From: Enterovibrio gelatinilyticus
Lineage (GTDB): Bacteria > Pseudomonadota > Gammaproteobacteria > Enterobacterales > Vibrionaceae
Direction: 5' to 3'
Length of the DNA stretch: 64,000 bases
NCBI RefSeq assembly: GCF_028683095.1
Contig: NZ_JAJUBC010000004.1
Span: 62,001 to 126,000, forward strand
A program made the translations under genes and the position numbers. Under the pieces are notes generated by a model, which saw only the letters and a list, made by a program, of their open reading frames with translations, was not told where the DNA came from and made no database searches. Shown here one piece after another: positions 17,950 through 27,696 of the stretch (position 1 is the first letter of the stretch; each line of letters opens with the position of its first letter).

Positions 17950-18681
17950 CTAAAAGCCAAGGCTTGAAAGTAAATCGTCCACGTCGTCCTGGCTTTGCAT
18001 CACTTGTTTCTCTTGACGCTGCTCTTCAGTCACGACAGGCCCTTCAGCCTTGATGCCAGATTGTTGTTCTGTTTCTAATTCTGTGTCTTTCGGCTCGTCA
18101 TCCAAACCAAATGCCGTCAGGATTTCTACCAGCTGGCTTTCGACTTCTTGAACCAATTCGATAACGCGTCTAATGACCTGACCTGTCAGATCTTGGAAGT
18201 CTTGAGCCATCAAAATTTCGGTCAACTGACCGTGCAATTTGGTGGTGTCCCCTTCGACTTGCGTCAACAAACCATCAAGCTGGTGACAAAGCGCTTTGAA
18301 GCTAGCGATGTCAATCCGCCCTCCCATCAGGTTGTTCCACTGAGGTCTAACCTGAGCAAGGCAATCTTGTAGGTTATCGGCGATAGGTAACGTCGCTTCC
18401 ACTGCATCCATGGTTCGGTTTGCAGCAATTTCCGTTTTTTCCATAACAAAGTTAAGGCGATCTTTAGCATCAGGGATCTCGCTATTCGCAAGATCACTGA
18501 CACGCGGATCTAATCGGAAATTAGATAGCGAATCGTGCAGCTGCCGGGTCAGTTTCCCAACCTCATTGAAGAGCGGATTACGCGTGTCGCTTGCCAATTT
18601 GGCCAGCAACTCGTTCGCGCTTTCCTGATTCCCTTCTTCAAGCAAACTGACCAATTCTTTAGCTTGGTCGAGTGTTATCAT
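17950..18681 (-). CDS. cheZ: CheY phosphatase CheZ
   Basis: A 243-residue helical protein. The phosphatase motif AQDFQDLTGQVIRRV lies at residues 159-173, with Asp161/Gln163/Gln168 in the usual arrangement. The extreme C-terminus DDVDDLLSSLGF (232-243) is the CheY-binding peptide. CheZ dephosphorylates CheY-P. Between cheY and cheA, as in other Vibrionaceae. Confidence 0.95.
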   Translation of the reverse strand: MITLDQAKELVSLLEEGNQESANELLAKLASDTRNPLFNEVGKLTRQLHDSLSNFRLDPRVSDLANSEIPDAKDRLNFVMEKTEIAANRTMDAVEATLPIADNLQDCLAQVRPQWNNLMGGRIDIASFKALCHQLDGLLTQVEGDTTKLHGQLTEILMAQDFQDLTGQVIRRVIELVQEVESQLVEILTAFGLDDEPKDTELETEQQSGIKAEGPVVTEEQRQEKQVMQSQDDVDDLLSSLGF

Positions 18682-18716
18682 TGTTTTATTAATCCTTCAC
18701 TGCGCGAAGAAACAAA

Positions 18717-19097
18717 TCACATGCGTTCGAAAATCTTGTCCAGCTTTTCTTTCAAGGTTGCCGCAGTGAATGGTTTAACAATGTAACCATTTACGCCAGC
18801 TTGAGCTGCTTCGACGATTTGCTCACGCTTCGCTTCTGCAGTGATCATAAGCACAGGAAGATGCTTAAGATCTGCGTCAGAGCGAATGTTCTTCAACAGG
18901 TCAATACCCTGCATACCTGGCATGTTCCAGTCAGTAACGACGAAATCAATACCGCCTTTCTTTAGAATTGGCAGCGCTGTTAGGCCGTCATCTGCTTCAA
19001 CAGTGTTGTTGAAACCCAGATCACGAAGGAGGTTCTTAACGATACGTCGCATTGTTGAGAAGTCATCAACAACGAGGATTTTCATGTTTGTGTTCAA
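18717..19097 (-). CDS. cheY: Chemotaxis response regulator CheY
   Basis: A 126-residue single receiver domain with D11/D12 ([12 protein letters not shown]), phosphorylated Asp56 (TDWNMPG), Thr86 (MITAEA) and Lys108 (IVKPF). Very like the Vibrio CheY-3 that controls the polar motor. The TTG start at 19097 is preferred because a GGAGG lies at ideal spacing (about 6 bases) before it. The next ATG (19085) would be about 17 bases away. CheY-P binds FliM and FliN to change rotation. Confidence 0.96.
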   Translation of the reverse strand: MNTNMKILVVDDFSTMRRIVKNLLRDLGFNNTVEADDGLTALPILKKGGIDFVVTDWNMPGMQGIDLLKNIRSDADLKHLPVLMITAEAKREQIVEAAQAGVNGYIVKPFTAATLKEKLDKIFERM

Positions 19098-19134
19098 AGT
19101 TGCCTCCGGTGAGGTCCCTTATAATTATAAAAAC

Positions 19135-19857
19135 TTACTTTGACCAAGCAGTAAGCTTGGTCCGTAACCGCTGCATTGCCTGATTTTGAATCTGGCAAAC
19201 TCGGGATTCGCTGACCCCGATAATGGCACCAATCTCCTTGAGGTTAAGTTCCTCGTCGTAATAGAGAGAGAGTACCAAAGCCTCTCTTTCAGGGAGTCCT
19301 TTAATAGCTTGGGCTAGGTGCGCCTTAAAGCTATCTTCCGCGACTTCCTCAAAGGGAAGATTCTCTTCACGATGACTTTCAGTGACGAAAGCATCTTCTG
19401 AAACGCCCAGATCTTCGATACCAATTAAACGTCCCGCATTGATGTCGTTCTGTATCTGATAATACTGGTCAAGGCTCATACCCAGACGTTTCGCAATTTC
19501 TTTGTCGCTAGGGTCTCGCCCTAACTCGCCTTCAAGCTTTGCAATCACATCGCTGATTTGGCGGTTATTTCTGTGTACGGAGCGTGGAACCCAATCGCCT
19601 TTTCGGATGTCATCAAGCATGGCACCACGAATACGTATCCCAGCATAGGTTTCAAAACTCGCCCCTTTCGACGCGTCGTAGTTTTGTTGCGCTTCCAGCA
19701 AACCAATCATGCCGGCCTGAATTAAATCGTCGACCTGCACGTTGGGGGGCAAACGTGAAACAAGGTGATGAGCAATGCGCTTTACTAGCGTCGAATATTG
19801 CTCAAATACCGTTTCCGTCGATGCGCCTGTTCTGCTGTAGGTGAGCGCTCTATTCAC
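19135..19857 (-). CDS. fliA: Flagellar sigma factor FliA (sigma-28)
   Basis: A 240-residue sigma-70 family member with region 2 (HHLVSRLPPNVQVDDLIQAGMIGLLEA), region 3 (EIAKRLGMSLDQYYQIQ) and region 4 (LSLYYDEELNLKEIGAIIGVSESRVCQIQ). The GTG start at 19857 is preferred: AGGGGA lies about 8 bases upstream and the product begins MNRALTY as in Vibrio FliA. An in-frame ATG at 19881 has no clear ribosome-binding site. It directs late (class IV) flagellar genes and is held by the anti-sigma factor FlgM, which is outside the window. Confidence 0.95.
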   Translation of the reverse strand: MNRALTYSRTGASTETVFEQYSTLVKRIAHHLVSRLPPNVQVDDLIQAGMIGLLEAQQNYDASKGASFETYAGIRIRGAMLDDIRKGDWVPRSVHRNNRQISDVIAKLEGELGRDPSDKEIAKRLGMSLDQYYQIQNDINAGRLIGIEDLGVSEDAFVTESHREENLPFEEVAEDSFKAHLAQAIKGLPEREALVLSLYYDEELNLKEIGAIIGVSESRVCQIQNQAMQRLRTKLTAWSK

Positions 19858-20737
19858 CGAGATAGTCCCCTGCAGCTTCATCTCGAACGAGCAGCCGCTC
19901 TACAAAAAACTCTAGATGTCCACCTGGGTTACGTGGTACTGGCCAAGTCAACGCTTTGTTCGCCAGAGCGTTCAACGCCAAGGCTGCAGGTGATTGAGGG
20001 AATGCATCAACAACCACTTTTTGTTTTTTAACGGACTGACGCACTCGTTCATCTAATGGAACACATGCTACTAATTCTAGATTAGCATTTAAAAATCTTT
20101 CTGTTACACGCGTTAATTTTGTAAATAAATCTCGACCTTCGCGATAACTACGCACCATATTGGCGACAACTTTAAAGCGAGTCACACCATGTTCACGGCT
20201 CAAAAGCTTAATTAAAGCATAAGCATCCGTGATGGAGGTCGGCTCATCACACACCACAATAACAACATCTTGCGCTGCACGAGAGAAGCTTAACACCATG
20301 TCTGAAATACCAGCGGCGGTGTCAACGAGCAACACATCCACTTCTTCATCCAATGTGCCAAAAGCTCGAATCAAACCAGCATGTTGCGCCGTCGACAATT
20401 CAGTCATGCCGCGCATACCTGAAGACGCTGGAATAATTTTTAAGCCATGTGGCCCTTCAACAATGATGTCCTTTAGGTCGCATACACCTTGCATTACGTG
20501 GCTTAGGTTTTTACCCACACGTAATCCCAACAGCACATCAATGTTCGCCAAACCTAAGTCGGCATCCAACACCATGACCTTTTTGCCTTGCTTGGCCATT
20601 GACATGCCCATGCCCAAGGTAATGTTAGTTTTACCTACGCCACCTTTACCACCTGTAACAGTGATGACTTTGGTGCGAGTCGGGTTTGTCAGGCGGCGGA
20701 GGCCGCTTGCTTGATCATGCATGGTTGTCTCAATCAT
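19850..20737 (-). CDS. flhG: Flagellar number regulator FlhG (FleN), MinD-like ATPase
   Basis: A 295-residue MinD/ParA-type ATPase with Walker A GGKGGVGKTN (29-38), switch I-like DADLGLANIDVLLGL and Walker B LLVDTAAGISD. The N-terminus MIETTMHDQASGLRRL holds the DQAXXLR motif that stimulates the FlhF GTPase. The start ATG 20737 overlaps flhF by 8 bases. Longer upstream starts are not needed. FlhG limits the number of polar flagella by restraining FlhF and FlrA. Confidence 0.95.
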   Translation of the reverse strand: MIETTMHDQASGLRRLTNPTRTKVITVTGGKGGVGKTNITLGMGMSMAKQGKKVMVLDADLGLANIDVLLGLRVGKNLSHVMQGVCDLKDIIVEGPHGLKIIPASSGMRGMTELSTAQHAGLIRAFGTLDEEVDVLLVDTAAGISDMVLSFSRAAQDVVIVVCDEPTSITDAYALIKLLSREHGVTRFKVVANMVRSYREGRDLFTKLTRVTERFLNANLELVACVPLDERVRQSVKKQKVVVDAFPQSPAALALNALANKALTWPVPRNPGGHLEFFVERLLVRDEAAGDYLGE

Positions 20738-22385
20738 AAAAGTCCGCCGCATTCGACTCTGGTACATCATGACTCCAGAAATGGTTTTGCTGCTCTGAAT
20801 CTTGATCCATCAGTTCACTCGCTCTGTTGACCAGATATCTTCCGCTGGCATGACGAATGTCTTCCGGCACTCGTTGCCCATCAGCGAGATAGGTAACTGG
20901 AAGCGCGTTTTCAATCGTAACGCTCAGTAGTTCACCTAGGCTGAGAGATTCATCTAGTTTCGTTAGCACACACCCTGATAGGGGGATGCGACGAAAATGG
21001 TCAATGGTCTCTTGTAACACGCGACGCTGTGAGGTGGCGGGCAAAACAAGTAAGCTTCGAATATGTGATCCACTGCTTTGGATCAGAGTATCAAGTTGTT
21101 CTGATAACCTAAGATCACGCTGGCCCATGCCTGCGGTATCTAACAGAATCAATCGACGATGACGTAACTGATACAGAATATCGGCCAGTGTGTCTGCATC
21201 TTTAGCAACTTTTACCGGACAACCTAAAATTCTACCGTACGTCGCCAATTGCTCATGCGCACCGATACGAAATGTATCTGTAGTCACCAGTGCTATTTCT
21301 TCTGGGCCGAAGTCCATTGCTGCCCGTGCCGCAAGTTTCGCGATCGTGGTGGTTTTCCCTACGCCCGTTGGCCCTAACAGGGCAATGACGCCACCTGTTT
21401 CTAGTAGATTCTCACTCGATGTAATGACCTGATCTGCCACAAGTTCTAACAATTCAGACCACGCTTCATTCGGTGGGGTATCTTCAGGAATATAACCCGC
21501 TAGCTGGTCAGCGAGCACGGGAGATATACCCATTTTTTCTAGTCGTTTAATCAACATGGCGCGAAGCGGTTCTTTACGTTCAACCTCTTGCCACATTAAG
21601 CCTGAAAGCTGGTGCTCTAGCAGGCTACGAATCGTTGCCATTTCTTTGCGCATCGCTTCCATTTCATCAGGCTGACGAGGCGCAGATTTACGTGTTTCTT
21701 TACGCGTTGCATCAAGGCGATTTTCCTGACGCGCACCATTGCGCGGATCTCGGCGCTCTAATTCGTCACGTTTTTGACGATAGAGACGATCTAACTCCTG
21801 ACCCTTCGCTTGCTGGTTGCTGCGCGAAGTAGCCGAGCCATAACCTTGCGCTGATCCACCGGCGGAATTATTAGCGCCAGTGCGACCTGAATGATTATTT
21901 TGCTGACCATTTACCGCAGGCCGAAGCGATTGCTGCTGTGCGCCATATGCCGCTTCAGTTTCACGACGGCGTACATCATTTTGACGAGCAAGCAGCGCAC
22001 TCAGTGAATCAACTTCAGGCTCTTCCTCACGCTCACTGTCCGGCAGCTGTGACTGATAGCGATCAAGCAAGCTTGAAAATTTGCTACCTAGCGCACCACC
22101 TAACGGTTTTCTGGCCGCTTCTTTGCTGATGTCGCGGCGCAGGTGCACTTTATCTTCGGCAATTCGACGCTGTGGCTGTGCGCGATCCATACTCTGCGCC
22201 ATTTGTGTCTTGGCCGCTTCTTTGCGTACATCACGGGTTGGCGTTTCAGTATCAACTGCCGCCACGATTTCGACACCACCGGTCACTTTTTTGTTGGACA
22301 TGATGACCGCATCAGCGCCGAGTGCTTCTTTCACTTCGGCCAATGCAGTTCGCATATCTTTGGCAAAAAATCGTTTAATTTTCAA
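20730..22385 (-). CDS. flhF: Flagellar polar-targeting GTPase FlhF (SRP family)
   Basis: A 551-residue SRP-type GTPase. The N-terminal B domain starts MKIKRFFAKDMRTALAEVKE. A long charged, Gln/Arg-rich middle (about 90-245) separates it from the NG domain, which has G1 GPTGVGKTTT (around 335-345), DTFRIGAHEQL, DTAGMGQRD (G3) and TKLDESLSLG (G4). FlhF goes to the cell pole and fixes where the flagellum is built. It forms an operon with flhA upstream and flhG downstream. Confidence 0.96.
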   Translation of the reverse strand: MKIKRFFAKDMRTALAEVKEALGADAVIMSNKKVTGGVEIVAAVDTETPTRDVRKEAAKTQMAQSMDRAQPQRRIAEDKVHLRRDISKEAARKPLGGALGSKFSSLLDRYQSQLPDSEREEEPEVDSLSALLARQNDVRRRETEAAYGAQQQSLRPAVNGQQNNHSGRTGANNSAGGSAQGYGSATSRSNQQAKGQELDRLYRQKRDELERRDPRNGARQENRLDATRKETRKSAPRQPDEMEAMRKEMATIRSLLEHQLSGLMWQEVERKEPLRAMLIKRLEKMGISPVLADQLAGYIPEDTPPNEAWSELLELVADQVITSSENLLETGGVIALLGPTGVGKTTTIAKLAARAAMDFGPEEIALVTTDTFRIGAHEQLATYGRILGCPVKVAKDADTLADILYQLRHRRLILLDTAGMGQRDLRLSEQLDTLIQSSGSHIRSLLVLPATSQRRVLQETIDHFRRIPLSGCVLTKLDESLSLGELLSVTIENALPVTYLADGQRVPEDIRHASGRYLVNRASELMDQDSEQQNHFWSHDVPESNAADFYD

Positions 22386-22416
22386 AATCGTTGTCCTGAT
22401 TTACTGATGCACGGCA

Positions 22417-24519
22417 TCAGTTACCAACCGCTCTTACAATTCTTATTTGTTTTTCGTCCGGTACTTCTTGATAAGAAAGTACACGCAAAGACGGAATCGT
22501 GTTCTTAACAAACTTGGCTAAGGTGGAGCGAAGAACGCCGGAAGTTAGCAATACAGCGGGTTCACCCTGAAGTTCCTGCTGCTGTGTTGCCTCGGAAAGA
22601 CTTTGCTGTAAACGCTCTGCCAATCCAGGTTCAATTCCCGTGGACTCACCACCTGATGCCTGCATAGTTTTATGCAATATCTGTTCCAACTCAGGAACCA
22701 AGGTAATCACCGGAAGTTCGGGTTCTATGCCATTGATTTCTTGTACGATTAGTCGCTTGAGAGAAATCCGTACAGCGGCAGTCAAAATGTCAGGATCTTG
22801 ACTCTTTGGTGCATACTCTGAAAGCGTCTGAATAATAGTGCGTACATCGCGGATAGGAATGGCTTCGTTAAGCAAGTTCTGCATCACTTTCACCACCGCC
22901 CCCAACGAAATAAGATCAGGAATAAGCCCCTCAACAAGACGCGGTGCTTGTTTCGCCAGCATGTCGATAAGGTTCTGAGCTTCTTCATGACCCAACAAGC
23001 GCTCGGCGTTGTTGGTCAACATTTGGCTGAGATGCGTTGCAAGCACGGTGGCGGAGTCCACCACGGTGTAACCCAGCGCCTGCGCATGCTCGCGCTGTGA
23101 TTTTTCAATCCAGACAGCTTCTAGGTTGAACGCAGGGTCTACCGTCGGTTCACCGTCAATCGGGCCAAACACTTGGCCGGGGTTAATTGCCAATTCTTTG
23201 TCTGAACGAATATCTGCTTCGCCAACCGCCACGCCCATCAAGGTAATGCGGTAGCTGTTTGGTGGAAGCTCAAGGTTATCGCGAATATGAACAGGTGGAA
23301 TAAGAAAACCGAAATCCTGCGACAACTTCTTACGCACGCCTTTAACGCGATCCAGCAGCTCGCCACCTTGGTCACGGTCCACCATTGGAATAAGGCGGTA
23401 ACCTACCTCTAGGCCAATCACGTCAACAGGCTGCACATCATCCCATGACAAATCTTTCGGCTTCGGTTTAACCAGCTCTTGTTTTGGTTTTTCTTCTGCA
23501 GCTTTCTTGGCATTTTCTTGCTGTTTGGTTTTCCAGTAAGCAAAGCCACCACACACGAAAGCTAACGAGAGAAACGGCACATGAGGCATACCTGGGACAA
23601 TACCCATGACCGTTAAAATCCCAGTAGCAATGATCAACGCTTTTGGGTTGTCCACCAGCTGAAAGACAAGCTGCTGCCCCATGTCTTCGTCTGTATTTTG
23701 ACGAGTCACCATGATGGCGGCACCAATCGACAACAAAAGCGATGGAATTTGAGCCACAAGACCATCACCGATGGTCAGCAATGTATAGATTTCGATGGCG
23801 TCGGAGAAGCTCACATTATGCTGAACCATACCAATGGACAGGCCGCCGATGATGTTGATTGCCAGAATCAAGATACCCGCGATGGCATCGCCTTTTACGA
23901 ATTTAGACGCACCGTCCATTGAACCGTAGAAGTCTGCTTCTTTGGTCACTTCCGAACGACGAGTTCTGGCTTGGTCTTGGTCAATAAGTCCGGCGTTCAA
24001 ATCCGCATCAATCGCCATTTGTTTACCCGGCAAGGCGTCCAGAGTAAATCGAGCGCTTACCTCAGAAATACGGCCCGCACCTTTGGTAACAACCATAAAG
24101 TTGATGATCATCAAAATCAGGAAGACCACAAGACCAACGGCATAGTTACCGCCAATGACGACCGAACCAAAAGCGTCAATAACCTGACCCGCAGCGCCCG
24201 GCCCTTCATGACCATGAAGCAACACCACACGTGTTGATGCCACGTTCAATGCCAAACGAAGCAAGGTGGCGATCAAAAGAACGGTAGGAAATGCAGCGAA
24301 ATCGAGAGGTCTACGGGTGTAGATGGTGACCAAGAGAACAACGAGCGACAAGGCGATGTTGAACGAGAAAAACATGTCTAGCAAGAAGGCGGGGACAGGC
24401 AAAATCACCATTGCCAAGGCCGACAGTACCAATATCGGAGCACCGATGGCAGGCATCACACCCAACTTAGATGGGAGTTTTTGTTGTACCTTGTCGTAGA
24501 ACGGCAAAGAAAGCTTCAT
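22417..24519 (-). CDS. flhA: Flagellar export gate protein FlhA
   Basis: A 700-residue FlhA with eight membrane helices in the first 340 residues, including the FHIPEP-family stretch RRPLDFAAFPTVLLIATLLRLALNVASTR and the region GKQMAIDADLNAGLI. The C-terminal cytoplasmic domain contains VIGLEVGYRLIPMVD. It forms the nonameric ring of the export gate and receives chaperone-substrate complexes. A -24/-12 element lies 43 bases upstream, separating it from flhB. Confidence 0.97.
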   Translation of the reverse strand: MKLSLPFYDKVQQKLPSKLGVMPAIGAPILVLSALAMVILPVPAFLLDMFFSFNIALSLVVLLVTIYTRRPLDFAAFPTVLLIATLLRLALNVASTRVVLLHGHEGPGAAGQVIDAFGSVVIGGNYAVGLVVFLILMIINFMVVTKGAGRISEVSARFTLDALPGKQMAIDADLNAGLIDQDQARTRRSEVTKEADFYGSMDGASKFVKGDAIAGILILAINIIGGLSIGMVQHNVSFSDAIEIYTLLTIGDGLVAQIPSLLLSIGAAIMVTRQNTDEDMGQQLVFQLVDNPKALIIATGILTVMGIVPGMPHVPFLSLAFVCGGFAYWKTKQQENAKKAAEEKPKQELVKPKPKDLSWDDVQPVDVIGLEVGYRLIPMVDRDQGGELLDRVKGVRKKLSQDFGFLIPPVHIRDNLELPPNSYRITLMGVAVGEADIRSDKELAINPGQVFGPIDGEPTVDPAFNLEAVWIEKSQREHAQALGYTVVDSATVLATHLSQMLTNNAERLLGHEEAQNLIDMLAKQAPRLVEGLIPDLISLGAVVKVMQNLLNEAIPIRDVRTIIQTLSEYAPKSQDPDILTAAVRISLKRLIVQEINGIEPELPVITLVPELEQILHKTMQASGGESTGIEPGLAERLQQSLSEATQQQELQGEPAVLLTSGVLRSTLAKFVKNTIPSLRVLSYQEVPDEKQIRIVRAVGN

Positions 24520-24561
24520 GGGTCGTCTGTCGTCTCTGGGCTAAATCACTCTTTCCTATCT

Positions 24562-24577
24562 AGCAAAAAACGAACCA
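24562..24577 (-). promoter_or_regulatory. Sigma-54 promoter of flhA
   Basis: On the minus strand TGGTTCGTTTTTTGCT fits TGGCAC-N5-TTGCA, with the invariant GG-N10-GC. The -12 GC lies about 45 bases before the flhA ATG. Consistent with an flhAFG unit in the FlrA/FlrC hierarchy. Confidence 0.6.
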
Positions 24578-24633
24578 TGTTTTTTTGGCTTTTATTTCAG
24601 TGAAATGCCGCCAATTGCGCACATTTCAACCAA

Positions 24634-25767
24634 CTAGCGACGTAATTCTGTCGGTATCGGAAGTTGTTGTTCCGCCAAAGAGGTCGGTTTACGTCCTCGT
24701 CCTTTTTGGTACTGCTTAAGTTGGAAGACATAAGCGAGCAATTGCGCTACTGCTGCAAACAACCCATCGGGGATTTGTTGCTCTAGCTCAGTGCTGTAGT
24801 AGACCGCACGCGCAAGTGGTGGTGCAGGAACAATACTGATGTCATGCTGCGCAGCAATCTCTCGAATTTTCAGCGCCATAAAGTCTGACCCTTTGGCTAC
24901 CACTACGGGGGCTCGATCAATCTTGCTGTCATAACGCAGGGCAACGGAGTAGTGCTCGGGGTTAGTGATGACCACGTCAGCAGTTGGTACCTCAGCCATC
25001 ATCCGTCGCTGCGCCATTTCACGCTGCAACATACGTATCCGGCCTTTCACTTCCGGTTTACCTTCCGTGTCTTTGTATTCGTCTTTGATTTCTTGTTTGG
25101 TCATCTTGAGCTGATCATTGTGCTGCCATATTTGAAATGGCACATCGATTGCTACCACTACCAATAAAGAACAGCAGATCAGCAAAACAAAGTTCATCAA
25201 GATATCGAGTGCGTGATACAGGTTGGTCGGGAACGTTTCAATATTCAGTTGATAGAAGTCATCAACACTCACCATCATCAGATAGAAAGCGACACCTGCC
25301 ACCAAAGTGACTTTTAAAATCGACTTAATGAGTTCAACCATGCTTTGCATGCCAAACATACGTTTAATGCCTTGAAGCGGGCTCATTTTGGAGAGTTTGG
25401 GTCGCGCGGCCTCCCATGAAAACGAGACGCCCCCCAACGCAGAAGCGCCGAGTAACCCAGCAACAAACAGCATCAATAACACTGTGGCGAGTGGCCACGC
25501 GATATGAAACATAGCGCCATAGGCAATTAAGCCTAACGTGGTAACATCAAAAATCTCTTCGCGAGTGAGGGTGAAGAATTTTCGCATGGTTTCCATCAGC
25601 GCTTCCCCAACACTTTCGCCAAACCACATCAATGCGATAGCGCCAATGACCAATACCGCAACCGATGCCAGTTCTCTTGAGCGCGGTACTTGACCTTTCT
25701 CCCGCGCCTGCTGTCGCCTTCGGGGTGTGGCGTCTTCTGTACGTTCTTGACCGTCATTCTCTGCCAC
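24634..25767 (-). CDS. flhB: Flagellar export switch protein FlhB
   Basis: A 377-residue FlhB. The cytoplasmic N-terminus is GQERTEDATPRRRQQAREKGQVPRSRE. Four membrane helices follow, then the C-terminal switch domain from about 215. The self-cleavage site is NPEH (N269-P270-E271-H272), a variant of NPTH that keeps the scissile N-P bond. The start codon is GTG, overlapping the fliR stop by one base (TAGTG). FlhB with FliK switches export from rod/hook to filament proteins. Confidence 0.96.
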   Translation of the reverse strand: MAENDGQERTEDATPRRRQQAREKGQVPRSRELASVAVLVIGAIALMWFGESVGEALMETMRKFFTLTREEIFDVTTLGLIAYGAMFHIAWPLATVLLMLFVAGLLGASALGGVSFSWEAARPKLSKMSPLQGIKRMFGMQSMVELIKSILKVTLVAGVAFYLMMVSVDDFYQLNIETFPTNLYHALDILMNFVLLICCSLLVVVAIDVPFQIWQHNDQLKMTKQEIKDEYKDTEGKPEVKGRIRMLQREMAQRRMMAEVPTADVVITNPEHYSVALRYDSKIDRAPVVVAKGSDFMALKIREIAAQHDISIVPAPPLARAVYYSTELEQQIPDGLFAAVAQLLAYVFQLKQYQKGRGRKPTSLAEQQLPIPTELRR

Positions 25768-26564
25768 TAGGCACCTCCGCTCACATTGCAGTTGAGGCGA
25801 ATCAAATCACAGATTGCATTCACACCTGTGTCCCAGTGGTTCAAGTAATGGGGCAAGATCCCATTGAGCAGGTACATACAAATCATCAAGCCAACAAGCA
25901 AAGCAAACGAAAAGCCCAAAGAGAAAATATTCAATTGTGGCGCTGCACGGGTCATCACACCAAACGATAAGTTCACGGTCAGCAAGGCGATAATACCGGC
26001 CAATGCCATGCCCAATGCGACACTGAACATAATGCCAAACCAACTTGCAAGCGCACGATAGTCTGCCGATTGGAGCATGTCACCAATCGGCAAGCTCTTA
26101 AAACTCAGCACGACTAGGTTCAGCATTTGTAGGTGTCCATCCGTCGACAAGAACAGCATGGTCGCGACAAACAGATAAAACTGACCCAGCAGGGGCGTAT
26201 TCTGCCCATTGGCGGGGTCAACCATGGATGCGAAGCCCAAACTCGACTGCATACCGATAATCTGACCCAGCAACACAAAGGTTTGCATGACGAATTGGGT
26301 GATAGTACCCATGGCGATGCCAATCAAAAGTTGCTGAGCGAGTACCACAAAGCCACCAAATGACACTAATTCAATCGTGCTTGGCACACTGGGGATAGAC
26401 GGCATCACAGCGAAAGTGATGGCGAGAGACAAGTACAAACGCACACGCACGGGGACAAACCGAGCACCAAAGAAGGTCATGGTCATCATCATGGCGGAGA
26501 TACGAGTCAGCGGCCAAAAGAACTGGGCCATCCACTCGAGAATGATGTGTGCGGGATATTCCAT
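25767..26564 (-). CDS. fliR: Flagellar export apparatus protein FliR
   Basis: A 265-residue membrane protein with six helices; RISAMMMTMTFFGARFVPVRVRLYLSLAI near residues 21-49 and GFASMVDPANGQNTPLLGQFY near 127-147 are FliR signatures. It is part of the FliPQR core that forms the export channel. Coupled to flhB. Confidence 0.96.
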   Translation of the reverse strand: MEYPAHIILEWMAQFFWPLTRISAMMMTMTFFGARFVPVRVRLYLSLAITFAVMPSIPSVPSTIELVSFGGFVVLAQQLLIGIAMGTITQFVMQTFVLLGQIIGMQSSLGFASMVDPANGQNTPLLGQFYLFVATMLFLSTDGHLQMLNLVVLSFKSLPIGDMLQSADYRALASWFGIMFSVALGMALAGIIALLTVNLSFGVMTRAAPQLNIFSLGFSFALLVGLMICMYLLNGILPHYLNHWDTGVNAICDLIRLNCNVSGGA

Positions 26565-26577
26565 AGGTCGTGCTCAG

Positions 26578-26847
26578 TCAATAAAGCAGCGTTGGAATTT
26601 CTTCCACCAAACGAATGAAATACTCCATGAGCATTCTCGTCATCGAGTGTCCAAAGAACATTAACGCAACCAGGGTTGCGATAAGACGCGGCAAGAAGCT
26701 TAGCGTTTGTTCATTGATAGAGGTCGCCGCTTGGAATACCGCAACAATTAAACCCACAATCAGACCGGGAATAATAATGGCGCAGACCATGACAAGGATC
26801 AGGTACAACGCATCTTGGAAAAGTTCAACGAACGCTTCAGGTCCCAT
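26578..26847 (-). CDS. fliQ: Flagellar export apparatus protein FliQ
   Basis: An 89-residue protein with two membrane helices (about 15-38 and 52-74). IIPGLIVGLIVAVFQAATSINEQTLSFLPRL is the FliQ/SpaQ motif. It wraps around the FliP pentamer in the export gate. Between fliP and fliR with short gaps. Confidence 0.96.
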   Translation of the reverse strand: MGPEAFVELFQDALYLILVMVCAIIIPGLIVGLIVAVFQAATSINEQTLSFLPRLIATLVALMFFGHSMTRMLMEYFIRLVEEIPTLLY

Positions 26848-26856
26848 AACCCACTC

Positions 26857-27696
26857 CTACCCAAAACTGCCAGCGAGTGTCGACAAGATGAGGTTCCACC
26901 CGTCTACCAATACAAATAGCATGAGCTTAAACGGCAAGGATACGATCATGGGTGACAACATCATCATACCCATTGCCATCAATACCGAGGCCACCACTAA
27001 GTCGATAATCAAAAAAGGCAGAAACAGCATGAAGCCAATTTGGAATGCGGTTTTGAGCTCCGATGTAATGAACGCGGGAATCAACACTGTCATTGGCACA
27101 AGCTCAGGCTCTGTCGCATCTGAGCCTGACATATTCACGAAAGTTTCGAGATCTTTTACTCGAGTTTGCTTAAGCATGAATTCACGCAAAGGCACTTGCA
27201 CACGGTCGAATGCTTCACGCGAGCTAATCTCTTCATTCAAATAGGGCTGAACAGCAGAGACGTTCATTCGATCAATAACAGGAGACATCACAAAAAGGGT
27301 GAGGAACATGGCAATGCCAATGATAACCTGATTCGACGGGGTTTGTTGAAGGCCCATCGCCTGACGCAGTATCGACATCACTACCACAATCCGGGTAAAC
27401 GACGTCATAAGAATCACTATGGCGGGCAAGAATCCCAATGCTGTCATCAGCGCCAGAATTTGCAACGTGACTGAGTAGTCTTCCCCCCCATCAGGGTTCA
27501 CCGTCATGGTTAACGCGGGAATACCGCCGCCACCATTCGTGGCTTGCATCATTGATGCTTCGCCCGCGCTATTAATCAAAGTTTCAGTGACGGTTTCCGA
27601 CGCTGGCGCAGGTTCTGCTTCCGCCAGTGCAAGGGGTGTGACAAGAAAACAACAAAGCGCCAAAAATATGGCACTGACAGATTTAAGACGCATCAT
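26857..27696 (-). CDS. fliP: Flagellar export apparatus protein FliP
   Basis: A 279-residue protein with a cleavable signal peptide (residues 1-25), a short periplasmic part, and the FliP core: [30 protein letters not shown] and the C-terminal [33 protein letters not shown]. It forms the pentameric pore of the export gate. It overlaps fliO by 14 bases; the second Met (27693) is an equally possible start. Confidence 0.96.
   Translation of the reverse strand: MMRLKSVSAIFLALCCFLVTPLALAEAEPAPASETVTETLINSAGEASMMQATNGGGGIPALTMTVNPDGGEDYSVTLQILALMTALGFLPAIVILMTSFTRIVVVMSILRQAMGLQQTPSNQVIIGIAMFLTLFVMSPVIDRMNVSAVQPYLNEEISSREAFDRVQVPLREFMLKQTRVKDLETFVNMSGSDATEPELVPMTVLIPAFITSELKTAFQIGFMLFLPFLIIDLVVASVLMAMGMMMLSPMIVSLPFKLMLFVLVDGWNLILSTLAGSFG

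Noticed and set aside
24578-24633. Possible terminator between flhB and flhA (gaaatg / catttc stem)
   Set aside because: Only a 6-bp stem around a 14-base loop, with no T-run on the minus strand.
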